Of a stretch of 64,000 nucleotides of DNA, positions 40,766 through 50,074 are shown piece by piece. Made by a program: the position numbers and the translations under genes. The notes under the pieces are model-generated. The model made no database searches. It had not been told where the DNA came from and saw nothing but the letters and a program-made list of their open reading frames with translations. Source of the stretch: Streptomyces luomodiensis. GTDB taxonomy: Bacteria > Actinomycetota > Actinomycetes > Streptomycetales > Streptomycetaceae. The DNA lies in the NCBI RefSeq assembly GCF_031679605.1, contig NZ_CP117522.1, positions 2,046,001-2,110,000 of the forward strand. The letters run 5' to 3'. Each line of letters begins with the position of its first letter. Position 1 is the first letter of the stretch.

Positions 40766-42514
40766 GTGATCACTTCCCATGCGCCACTCGCCGAGGCAGC
40801 GGCCGGTGAACCCACCGCTGTCACCCGCCACTTATGCACTGGCGTGTACGTGGACGAACAATTTCGCGACCTCGTGATCGACGAGGTGTGCACCGCGCCG
40901 TACCGCAGGGTCGCCCCGTCCTACGGATTCGACATCGTGCCTGTCATGCGCCACGCGTGGCGGGCCGCCGCGCTGAGCGCACTCCTGCGGGTGACGGTGG
41001 TGGGGGCAGTGATCACCCCGGCTTTTTCGGGCGCCTTGCCCACCACCCTCCTCATCATTTGCGGCCTCGCCCTCTTTTGGCTGCTCCGTCTCGCCACGCT
41101 GCTCCGGGGCGTCGAACGGGAGCCGAGGTCCAGACGGAGACCCAAACGCCGCGGCCTGGGGGCGGCACGAGGCCATCGCCGCCTCCTCAGGCTGCTCTTC
41201 CCCCGTAGGTATTCGGAGAAGGCGCGCGCGCTCAGACGCATCGGTCGCGCCGCTCTCTCCCTGACGCTGGCCGGCCTGGCCATCGCACTTGCCCAGCCGG
41301 ACGACGCCAGGACGGCCCTCTACTTGACTGCCGGTATCACGCTCATGTGCCTCGGTGTCGGAGCCGCACGCCAGCTGATACTCAATCGCATCCTGCGCGC
41401 GTCAACTCTTCGACCCAGACGCCTGTCGGGCCGGCAACGGGTGGCGGATGTACAACAGCGACACGTCTGTGCCGTGTACCGCCGCCCCCGTCACGGCGAG
41501 GACGAGGGTGAGGACGATTTCACCACGTTCACGCTCTTCGGGGACGAGTCACCGTTCATCGGAGCCGGTGAACTCGTTTACCAGTGGAACCCGCCGATGA
41601 GCATCAAGTTGCTGCGACCCAGTGACGACGACAAAGCGCCGCTCCATGAACGCGAGCACCCCATACCGCCCTTTCAGCCACACGAACTGGTCGAGTACCT
41701 ACGCGAGTCGGTGCAACTGCTGGACACAGACAGTCAGGACGTCCGGCTTCACGCACAGGTCCGCGACCGCGTCTACTTAGCTGAAACCGATGTGGCGGTG
41801 GACCGTTCCCTCCTTCCGCAGGAGTTCGGGGACGCCGACCTGCGCATGGCCATCAACACACCCGGCTCGAAGCAGCACCACTTCCTTGAAGTCACCATGC
41901 CCGCGGAGGGATCGGAGTTCGTCGCGACCGTCCTGTTGCATATCAGCCTTCAGGGACGCACCTTGAGCATCTCCACCGCAGCCTGCGTCCTCGCCCATAC
42001 GCCGAGATCGTTCCAGCGCACTGAGGAATTCGGCCACCACGGCGCCGTAGCCGTCATCTGGGCGGCATTCCGCGAACTAACCACATTTCCGTCGGAGATC
42101 CTGCACTCATGGCGGATCGTCCGGTACCTCTACGCCTTGGGCAAGGCAGCCATACTCCCCCGCGACCTCACCTCCACGCCGATCCGCAACGTCCTGATCG
42201 GCAGTCGGGTAAGCATACGGGAAAGGTCCTCCCAGGCGTGGTCCAAGATCCAGCTGGAGAAGACCGACATCCTGGGCCGAATGAAGACGATTGAGCAGCG
42301 GCTGCTTCAGGCCGCCAGCGACTTTCTACGCGCCAAGGGAGTGGACATATCCGAGTTCAACGATCGCGCACTCAAAATCATCAACAGCGGCATCTTCAAC
42401 TTCGGCGACAACAACAACTTCAACAATAACGCCGTCGGAGACGCAGCTCAGGTCGGTGCTTCCGCAAACCAATCAGCAGGCCCCAACAACCCCAGCGGTG
42501 GAGGAAGTCAGTGA
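40766..42514 (+). CDS. Membrane protein with C-terminal Gly/Asn signalling motif
   Basis: A 582-residue protein of no family I recognise. The first 200 residues hold about four hydrophobic segments in two pairs (for example LLIICGLALFWLLRL and LTAGITLMCLGVGA) separated by a very basic loop (RSRRRPKRRG). A soluble region of about 330 residues follows. The tail reads IINSGIFNFGDNNNFNNNAV then GDAAQV. That motif is repeated at the start of the next protein. GTG 40766 is chosen because the promoter places transcription after the upstream ATG and GAGGC stands before it. GTGA overlap with the phosphorylase gene. It could be the sensor or membrane executor of a conflict system. Confidence 0.75.
   Translation: MITSHAPLAEAAAGEPTAVTRHLCTGVYVDEQFRDLVIDEVCTAPYRRVAPSYGFDIVPVMRHAWRAAALSALLRVTVVGAVITPAFSGALPTTLLIICGLALFWLLRLATLLRGVEREPRSRRRPKRRGLGAARGHRRLLRLLFPRRYSEKARALRRIGRAALSLTLAGLAIALAQPDDARTALYLTAGITLMCLGVGAARQLILNRILRASTLRPRRLSGRQRVADVQQRHVCAVYRRPRHGEDEGEDDFTTFTLFGDESPFIGAGELVYQWNPPMSIKLLRPSDDDKAPLHEREHPIPPFQPHELVEYLRESVQLLDTDSQDVRLHAQVRDRVYLAETDVAVDRSLLPQEFGDADLRMAINTPGSKQHHFLEVTMPAEGSEFVATVLLHISLQGRTLSISTAACVLAHTPRSFQRTEEFGHHGAVAVIWAAFRELTTFPSEILHSWRIVRYLYALGKAAILPRDLTSTPIRNVLIGSRVSIRERSSQAWSKIQLEKTDILGRMKTIEQRLLQAASDFLRAKGVDISEFNDRALKIINSGIFNFGDNNNFNNNAVGDAAQVGASANQSAGPNNPSGGGSQ
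42404..42441 (+). repeat. Motif repeat, copy 1 (GDNNNF)
   Basis: These 38 bases encode the core of the shared motif at the end of the membrane protein. They match 42541-42578, at the start of the phosphorylase gene, at all but two positions, 137 bases downstream in the same frame. Confidence 0.9.
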
Positions 42515-43428
42515 TCAACAATCGAGGCATCGTCAGCCACGGCGACAACAACAACTTCAGCAACAACGCCGTCGGAGAGCACGCCCATGTCTCCGTAGCC
42601 GCCCCCTCCCACGACACCGGCATCCCCACTGCCGCCAGGGCGGTCGACCAACGGACCGCCGGGTGGGACGTCGGTGTGGTCACGATCCTAAGTGAGGAAC
42701 TGCGTTCTGTGGTGGATGAGTTAAAACTGGAGCGCCACAAGAAACCTGGCGGACTCTACTTCTATCATGGAAAGCACACCACTCCGGAGGCGACCGTCCG
42801 TATCGTGGCCACCCAGAGCCAGAGCCAGGGACAACGGTCGGCGATGGCTGCCCTGGAAAACCTACGTCGCCATTACGAACCGCGACTGTGGGCCCTGGTC
42901 GGTGTGGGCGGCGGCATCCATGACAAACACGCCCGCATCGGCAACGTCATCGTCTCCACCGACATCGTCTACTACGAGAATCGCAAGATCAATCCGCGTG
43001 GGGACATCCGCCGCCGTGGAGAGCACCGGCAGGCACCGGCACCGGTCGTCCATGCGGTGAACGCCTTTTTTGCCGATCACGGAACCCCAGCACGCCTGCA
43101 CGGCCAGCTCTCCACACACGCCTCGGAGGAGTTCGAGGTCTACCCGGGTGTGATCGGGTCCGGCGAAGCCGTCATCGCCGATCGCGAGAGCGACATCCGC
43201 AGCTACCTCACGAACTACCACGAGAAAGTCCTGGCGGTGGACATGGAAGCCGGAGGGCTCAGCCAGTACTGGCAGGAAAACTCCGTCCACGGCGGAAACA
43301 ACCCCGGTTGGATCGTCATCCGCGGCGTGTCCGACAACGCCGATGAGGAAAAGGGCCACGGATATCATGAACTCGCCGCCCGAAACGCCGCGCACATCCT
43401 GCGGCGGCTCCTGCCCTATCTCTGCTGA
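42511..43428 (+). CDS. Nucleoside phosphorylase superfamily effector with N-terminal signalling motif
   Basis: A 305-residue protein. Residues 1-30 are the motif INNRGIVSHGDNNNFSNNAV then GEHAHV, also present at the C terminus of the preceding protein. Residues 50-305 are a PNP/UDP-phosphorylase fold: VGVVTILSEELRSV at the start, ALVGVGGGIHDKHARIGNV (phosphate/ribose loop), AVDMEAGGLSQYW (purine/ribose-binding Glu) and VIRGVSDNADEEKG (catalytic Asp). This subtype with IRGxSDxAD is known from bacterial and fungal conflict proteins, where it is thought to split nucleosides or nucleotides. GTG overlaps the previous stop. Confidence 0.85.
   Translation: MINNRGIVSHGDNNNFSNNAVGEHAHVSVAAPSHDTGIPTAARAVDQRTAGWDVGVVTILSEELRSVVDELKLERHKKPGGLYFYHGKHTTPEATVRIVATQSQSQGQRSAMAALENLRRHYEPRLWALVGVGGGIHDKHARIGNVIVSTDIVYYENRKINPRGDIRRRGEHRQAPAPVVHAVNAFFADHGTPARLHGQLSTHASEEFEVYPGVIGSGEAVIADRESDIRSYLTNYHEKVLAVDMEAGGLSQYWQENSVHGGNNPGWIVIRGVSDNADEEKGHGYHELAARNAAHILRRLLPYLC
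42541..42578 (+). repeat. Motif repeat, copy 2 (GDNNNF)
   Basis: Second copy of the 38-base repeat, encoding GDNNNFSNNAVGE at the phosphorylase N terminus. The near identity of DNA as well as protein points to a recent copy or strong selection for matching sequences. Confidence 0.9.
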
Positions 43429-43479
43429 CCGCGAAAGACCAGGCAATCGAGATCATCCAGATACAAGGAGATGGCTCGC

Positions 43480-44145
43480 ATGACTGCTTTTCTCTTCGGG
43501 GTACTCAGCTCTCTGGCAGCCAGCGCGATCGTGCTCGTTCTCGGCCTCCTACGCGGCTCACGCCCACTGTGGTGGCTGGTCGCCGCCTGCTCCTGGTGCA
43601 CCGGCACAGGCCTCGGCCGTGTGTACCGTCATCAGTCGTCCGCCGAGCAGGACATCGCACGCGACCTCAGCCGGGCCCGCTGGATCAAGGTCATGGCCGG
43701 ACGCGGCAACGTGCTCACCCGTGAGGTCTTCTCTCCTCTGTGGTCGGGTGAGCTGTCCCCAGAGTCCGTCCAGGTCCTGCTGCCCGACCCTGGCACACGA
43801 GACGACTCCTGGCTTGACCGGCGCTCACGCGACGTGTGCCGGTTCGATCCCGGCTTCACCCCGGAGCTGCTGAGGAGGCAGGTCAGGACGAACATGGACT
43901 ACTTGGCCCATGTGGCCGGCACACAACGCAACTTCGCGCTCCGCAGCTTCAACCTGCCGAACACCTGCCGCGTGATCGCAACAGACCGGGCTGCCTACAT
44001 CACCTTCTACAGCAACTCCGCCCACGGAAGGAACTCCCCGTGCCTGTACGCCCGAGCGCCCGGGCTCCTGTACTCCATCGCCTTGCAGCAGTTCGACGCA
44101 GCCTGGACGGATAGCTCACCCGCACTTCCGGTGCCACAGCCCTGA
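43480..44145 (+). CDS. Membrane-anchored protein, PLD-like (DUF5919-like?) soluble domain
   Basis: A 221-residue protein. Two N-terminal hydrophobic segments (FLFGVLSSLAASAIVLVLGL and PLWWLVAACSW) are followed by a soluble domain: DLSRARWIKVMAGRGNVLTR, VQVLLPDPGTRDDSW, VAGTQRNFALRSFNLPNTC and AAYITFYSN. The order resembles inactive phospholipase-D-like domains that follow HTH or membrane modules in bacterial conflict proteins, without an HKD motif. ATG 43480 is preferred over 43471 because AAGGAG (43465-43470) would touch the earlier codon. It lies 51 bases after the phosphorylase gene in the same operon. Confidence 0.7.
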   Translation: MTAFLFGVLSSLAASAIVLVLGLLRGSRPLWWLVAACSWCTGTGLGRVYRHQSSAEQDIARDLSRARWIKVMAGRGNVLTREVFSPLWSGELSPESVQVLLPDPGTRDDSWLDRRSRDVCRFDPGFTPELLRRQVRTNMDYLAHVAGTQRNFALRSFNLPNTCRVIATDRAAYITFYSNSAHGRNSPCLYARAPGLLYSIALQQFDAAWTDSSPALPVPQP

Positions 44146-44308
44146 CGACCCTCCAAAGGGGTCGTTGCTGGCCAGCGTTCACGACGGGCTGCTAGTGATG
44201 GCAAGGTGATAGCAGTCGCCCTCGCTACGCCATGATCAGCCACCTGTTACGCCGGGCGACGGCACCTCCACGGTGGAGTCACGCACTCCCCCACCGGAGG
44301 TGAACCAA

Positions 44309-45629
44309 GTGACTTCTCAGTCTCCTGAACGCGACCGGGTGTACCAGCTGTGCCGTAGCGGATTCGCCACGCGCAAGGCCGCCGAGACAGCGCTCGACCG
44401 CGCCCTGAAGTCTGAGCACACCGGCCTGGACTGCACTGAGGATCTCACCCTCGCCACGTACCTGGCCGAGTGGCTGCATCTCAAGGAAAAGACGCTCAAG
44501 CCCACCACCTTCGCCCGCTACCGCGACCACATGCACGCGGACCTCATCCCGTCCTTCGGACGGCTGCTCCTGACCGACCTGCGGGCCCGGCACATCACCG
44601 CCTGGAGTGAAGCCGAACTCGCCCGCGGACGCGGGCGCACCGCCGTCTACCGGATCGGAGCCACCTTCTCCAGAGCGCTTGGCCATGCCGTGCGCACGCG
44701 TGTGATCGCGGTCAACCCGTGCCGGTACGTTCTGCTGCCCCGTCCGGTCGCGCCGGAGCGCATCTGCTGGAATCCCACCCAGGCCGCGGGCGTTTCTGCG
44801 ACACAGCCACGCTCACTACGGCGATCAGATGGCCGATCTGTTCGAGCTCCTGCTGGGCACCGGTATGCGGCGAGGTGAGTCCCTGGGCCTGTACTGGAGC
44901 GACGTCCACCTGGCCGAGCGGATGCTGCTGGTGCGCTGGAGACTGACGGCCGTGAACAACAGCCACCTCTACCTCGGCCACCCCAAAACCAAAGCCAGCC
45001 GGAACTGGGTGAGCCTGGCCCCGCGCGTGGTCGCCGCCCTCGAGCGCCACGCCGCGCTCGCCCGGGCCGGCCAGCCCAAAGGCACACCGCTGGAGGGGCT
45101 GGTCTTCTGCCGCCCCGACGACTCGCCGCTGCGCCCGCAGGGTGTGCTGGTCGAGGTGCGGCGGCGCGCCGCCGAGCTCGGCCTGCCGCGGATCGGCGTG
45201 CACGACCTGCGGCACACCGCCGCCACCATCATGATCAGCTCGCGGGTACCGCTGGCTGTGGTCTCCAAGACGCTGCGCCACTCGACACTGGCCACCACCG
45301 TCAACCTCTGCGGCCGCCTACTCCCCCACGCCGCCCGCGACGCCGTCACCGCCAGGGCAATCAGAAAAGCGCGCAGCCTGAAGGCTCAGAAAGCTCTGCG
45401 CTCACCGCGGGTCTCTCCCCGTCTCGGCGCCCCTGGCCAGGGGCGCCGTCACGGCACCACCCCAGCATTCACCGGGTGTCATCACGTCGCCATTACCTGT
45501 CACACGAACGCAAACAGCGGGCCTGCCATCACCGGCAACCCGCTGGTCACACCGTCGGGACGACAGGATGTGAACCTGCGACCCCTTGCCCCCCAGCAAC
45601 TCTCCGCGACGATCCGTATCACGCTGTAG
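44309..45629 (+). pseudogene. Tyrosine integrase 1, frameshifted and lacking catalytic Tyr
   Basis: GTG 44309 after GGAGGTG opens a phage-type integrase with the N-terminal arm-binding and SAM-like domains (LATYLAEWLHLKEKTLKP, TTFARYRDHMHADL). Near 44790 the frame shifts. The catalytic domain continues as ADLFELLLGTGMRRGESLGL (Arg), HDLRHTAATI (His-x-x-Arg) and LRHSTLATTVNLCGRLLPHA. The position of the nucleophilic Tyr (NIYSHL in integrase 2) is Cys here. Two independent lesions make it dead. Its 3' end runs into att relic 2. Confidence 0.9.
45554..45595 (-). other. att relic 2 (tRNA-Pro(GGG) 3' half)
   Basis: On the minus strand this is the 3' half of tRNA-Pro from the anticodon loop CTGGGGG through the T-arm (CGCAGGTTCACATCCTG) to the acceptor CGTCCCGAC. 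It lies inside the end of integrase 1, the usual place of an attachment site. Confidence 0.85.
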
Positions 45630-45927
45630 CAGTTCATTCAGGGCCATACGCCGCCACACGAAGCCCAAGAAGTACGCCCCCCGCACACTACGCGCCAGTC
45701 GGCGTCGCCCGGGGCGCAGTCGGGCGACGTATCCCTCCTTCGAATGACGCGGACCACGGTCCGGCGACTTCGACCGCGTGGACCCGAGCTTCCCTCCCCC
45801 GCCCATGGGAGCCGACGCGGGGCATTCCAGCCGAGGCGCCTTGACGTCGACCGCGCGACACCTGCGCCAGCCTCGCCGATAAGGGATTTGTTATCATTGC
45901 GAAGGTGCCCAGGCATTCAGGGAGGAC

Positions 45928-46131
45928 ATGATGGCCAAGATCACCATTGAGATCGACGAGGAGCGCCTCGCCGAGGCCAAGCAACTCCTGCACACCGAGG
46001 ATGACACCGAGGTCGTGGCCAAGGCGGTGGATATTGCGGTCGGTGCGATCTACCAGCGTCGCGCGGCCCGGCGGCGGCTGAGCGAGCTCGCGGGTGAGGG
46101 CGGCGCCTTCGGCGAGGCCCGCCCGGCGTGA
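45928..46131 (+). CDS. vapB: VapB-like antitoxin (type II TA)
   Basis: A 67-residue protein of the VapB/DUF2191 kind: a ribbon start AKITIEIDEERLAEAKQLLH, then a helix TEVVAKAVDIAVGAIYQRRA, and a flexible tail (SELAGEGGAFGEARPA) that would wrap the toxin. GGAGG at 45921-45925 precedes the ATG. Its last codons overlap the toxin start (GTGA), as is usual in vapBC operons. It neutralises VapC and represses the operon. Confidence 0.88.
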   Translation: MMAKITIEIDEERLAEAKQLLHTEDDTEVVAKAVDIAVGAIYQRRAARRRLSELAGEGGAFGEARPA

Positions 46132-46550
46132 GCGAGTCCTATCTGATCGACACCAGCGCCTGCAATCGCCTGTTCCGCAGCCCCGCCGTGGAACGACACT
46201 GGGCGGGCATCCTGGACGAGGGCCGAGTGTCCGTGTGCGAGATCACCGAACTCGAACTGGTCCGCGCCACCGGCGGCCGCGACGAGCGGGCCGTACTGGA
46301 GCGCTACCTCCACGACGCCTTCGGCTGGATCCCCGTACCCGACCGTGTACTCACCCGGGCCCGGCAGGTGCAAGATCTCCTCGTCGCCACAAGCTGGCAC
46401 CAGGGACCAGGAGCAGTCGACCTGATGACCTCCGCCACCGCAGAACTATGCGGACTGACCTTGCTGCACTACGACGCGGACTTCGAAACCATCGCCAAAG
46501 TGACCGGACAACCCCACCAGTGGATCGCCCCACGCGGCAGCGTCGACTGA
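46128..46550 (+). CDS. vapC: VapC-like PIN-domain ribonuclease toxin
   Basis: A 140-residue PIN protein. The acidic active-site residues are in YLIDTSACNRLF (Asp), ITELELVRATG (Glu), GAVDLMTSATAE (Asp) and LLHYDADFETIAKVTG (Asp). VapC toxins cut tRNA or rRNA when freed from VapB. GTG start overlapping the antitoxin stop. All catalytic positions are kept, so the module looks functional. Confidence 0.93.
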   Translation: MSESYLIDTSACNRLFRSPAVERHWAGILDEGRVSVCEITELELVRATGGRDERAVLERYLHDAFGWIPVPDRVLTRARQVQDLLVATSWHQGPGAVDLMTSATAELCGLTLLHYDADFETIAKVTGQPHQWIAPRGSVD

Positions 46551-46567
46551 CAAGGACAACGGCCACC

Positions 46568-46876
46568 ATGGACCACGCCACACACCCGGCCAAGCACACC
46601 GACGGGGCACCGCCTGACAAGACCACCACCCACATCTGGGGGGCATTCCTGAAAAAGGCCCGGCGCAGCCGGGGGATGAGCCAGCGGGCGCTGGCCCGGG
46701 AACTGGGAGTCAGCCAGGCCCGGATCGCACAGATCGAAAACGGAGCCAGCACCCCGCAGATCGACACCATGGCCGCTTACATCACCGCCCTCGGCGGCAA
46801 ACTGACCCTGCGAGCCGACTTCCACGACCACACCACCCACACCACATGGCCCCAACCACACGCCACAGAAAGCTGA
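46568..46876 (+). CDS. XRE family helix-turn-helix protein
   Basis: A 102-residue protein with one HTH: LKKARRSRGMSQRALARELG, VSQARIAQIENGASTPQIDT, then AAYITALGGKLTLRADF, the form found in HigA/HipB-like regulators. It starts 17 bases after vapC and may act as an extra regulator of the toxin operon. There is no HigB toxin next to it; the following DNA is an IS-B relic. Confidence 0.88.
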   Translation: MDHATHPAKHTDGAPPDKTTTHIWGAFLKKARRSRGMSQRALARELGVSQARIAQIENGASTPQIDTMAAYITALGGKLTLRADFHDHTTHTTWPQPHATES

Positions 46877-47032
46877 CACGAACACAGGCCGACTTCACGT
46901 GGTGACGCTGCGCTTGCCGAGAATGTCATCCGCCCTGGTCGGACGCCCGCACCCGGGCTGGCGGTCGTCGGTCCCGTCGCTCGAGTCGGCGCTCTCGCGT
47001 AGCGGGTAGTCCACGCATCATGATGATCGACC

Positions 47033-47566
47033 GTGCTGCTGCGACTGGCTTACCTGGGAGTGACCAACACGTTCGCGCTGCTGCGTCTGCTGCCGATGAG
47101 CGACCGGGACAAAGATGCGGAGATCCTGGCCCTCCGCCATCAGATCACAGTGCTCGAGCGCCAACTCGGTAGTGATCGAGTACGGTTCACGCCGAGCGAT
47201 CGGGCGTTCCTGGCGGCGCTGCTGCACTGGATGCCGTTGCCCGCCCTGCGGCGTCTGCGATTGCTCGTGCGTCCTGACACGGTGCTGCGTGGCATCGCGA
47301 CCTCGTCAGGCGCCGTCATGCCGCCTTATCGCGGCCCAAGCGACCCGGTCGGCCTCGTACCGTGCGGTCCATCCGGATTCTGGTGCTGCGTCTGGCGAGG
47401 GAGAATCCGCAGTGGGGGTACAGACGGCTGCACGGTGAGTTGCTCGTGCTGGGGGTGAAGGTGGCCGCCTCGACCGTCTGGAAGATCCTGCAGGATGCCG
47501 GCGTTGATCCGGCGCCCGACCGGAGCTCCAGCACGTCGGCCGACTTCCTGCGTTCCCAAGCCGACG

Positions 47567-47570
<4 letters not shown>
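47033..47570 (+). pseudogene. IS-B-like transposase, 5' half, frameshifted
   Basis: GTG 47033 starts RLAYLGVTNTFALLRLLPMS and [20 protein letters not shown]. The frame is lost near 47290 (one base deleted in the PDTVLR-WHRD region) and found again from 47362 as SIRILVLRLARENPQWGYRR and STVWKILQDAGVDPAPD. It is cut at 47567 by the IS-A end. Confidence 0.88.
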
Positions 47571-48779
<1,209 letters not shown>

Positions 48780-49058
48780 GTGCAGACCTGCCGACACGAG
48801 CTCCTGGACCGGACCCTGATCCGGCACCAGCGCCACCTCCTCCACGCCCTACGGGAGTTCGAGGAGTTCTACAACTCCCATCGCCACACCAGGGCATCGC
48901 GAACGCCCGACCGCTACACCCACTGCCCACACCAATCGACGATCCGGACAAGTTAAGCAACCTCGACATACGACGCCGCGCCCGCCTTGGCGGCATCCTC
49001 CACGCATACAGACATGCCGCGTGACCTGCACGGACGAGATATTCGGCAAACGCACCCT

Positions 49059-49368
49059 CCCTGTCGCATGGGGAGCGCGACATCGTGCTCCCACCGCGAA
49101 AAGGGGGCCGAGAGCCGACAAGGGGTCCTTATGCCTCTCGCTGCAGAGAGCATCAGAAGCGATGGAGTGACCCCAGGGACCTACGGTTGACGACTGCGCA
49201 CAGGGGCGCGGTACGGCGCTGTAGGTCTACCGGATCGGGTGACAGACGAATCGGGCACCGTTGACACGTCTGCGAGCTGGTAGCACGAGGGCTCCCCATT
49301 GCTCCCAGCCCGGAACCGGTTAAGGCCGCCTCCGCTACCTGCGGAAACGGCCTCCGACCTGCGATGAT
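49059..49368. repeat. About 310-bp direct repeat, copy R2
   Basis: Second copy of the repeat described at 38893-39200, again directly upstream of a tRNA-Pro relic and ending in the same hairpin (49322-49354). Confidence 0.8.
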
Positions 49369-49395
49369 GCTGGTCGGGACGACAGGATTTGACCC
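49322..49395 (-). other. att relic 3 (tRNA-Pro fragment with terminator)
   Basis: The hairpin 49322-49354 is followed at 49371-49395 by acceptor and T-arm parts (TGGTCGGGACGACAGGATT) joined straight to the anticodon loop TTGACCCCCAGTCAA. Sixteen bases between two TTGA copies, still present in relics 2 and 4, are deleted. GC content falls sharply just beyond, where the toxin-immunity module starts. Confidence 0.75.
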
Positions 49396-49399
49396 CCAG

Positions 49400-49897
49400 T
49401 CAACCCTCCTCAGCCCTCACCTGATTTCCACTTACGATAATCCTGCAACGCTCCCCAAACTCCCCGACTCCCACCACTTCGCCATTCAGGGTGTGATTGA
49501 ATGTAAATTCCAGAAATTCAGGTGCATAGTATCTGTTTTTTATCGGTGCCGCCATCTCATCAGCCAGAGCGGCCCCAGGCTTAAGGAATTGGTCAATTAT
49601 ATAAGACATCCACTCCGTTGCAAACGGAAATTTACTGCGCCGACTCCACTCCAGGGAAGCACCCGATTCGCCGGGAATCCATTGGCAATACAGGCCAGGC
49701 TGCCCGACGGGGGGCTCATTAATGTCCAGAATATCACCATCCGGCACAACAAGACGTCCAGTTGCAACGGTGGAGTAAGGACCAGAGGTACGCGCCATCC
49801 TGCGAGTATTCGAGAACCTTTGCAGGTAGAGGACTTCGCTCTCATTCAGCGGCGGCTCAATCGACACAGATCCAATGAAGTTCGTAAACTCACTCAC
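49400..49897 (-). CDS. Putative immunity protein of the RHS toxin
   Basis: A 165-residue cytosolic protein, directly downstream of the RHS toxin in the same direction. It starts SEFTNFIGSVSIEPPLNESE and continues LYLQRFSNTRRMARTSGPY and ERCRIIVSGNQVRAE. It faintly resembles small DUF6205-like Streptomyces proteins, but I do not recognise a firm family. GTG 49897 is chosen because AGGAAAT precedes it. Its base composition is much less GC-rich than the window, like the toxin tip. Position and composition suggest it neutralises the nuclease; function is inferred. Confidence 0.7.
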   Translation of the reverse strand: MSEFTNFIGSVSIEPPLNESEVLYLQRFSNTRRMARTSGPYSTVATGRLVVPDGDILDINEPPVGQPGLYCQWIPGESGASLEWSRRSKFPFATEWMSYIIDQFLKPGAALADEMAAPIKNRYYAPEFLEFTFNHTLNGEVVGVGEFGERCRIIVSGNQVRAEEG

Positions 49898-50074
49898 GCT
49901 ATTTCCTATTCCAATTACAGAGGGAGTCGTCAACAGCAGTCGAGCCAATTCAACTACTGTTGACGCCTTCCGTAAGATCTAAAATAACTGCCACCACCTG
50001 CTGAACAGTATTGGCCCTCCATGCCCTCTCTGCCCCTGAAAGCTTGACATTCCACCCCAGGGGAGCCAGGGCTC

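Noticed and set aside
42511..43428. Housekeeping MTA/SAH nucleosidase
   Set aside because: The N-terminal motif shared with a membrane protein, the IRGxSDxAD subtype and the operon context point to a conflict effector rather than a methionine-salvage enzyme.
46568..46876. HigBA-type second toxin-antitoxin pair
   Set aside because: No HigB-like or RelE-like toxin is encoded next to the XRE gene; upstream is vapC and downstream an IS relic.
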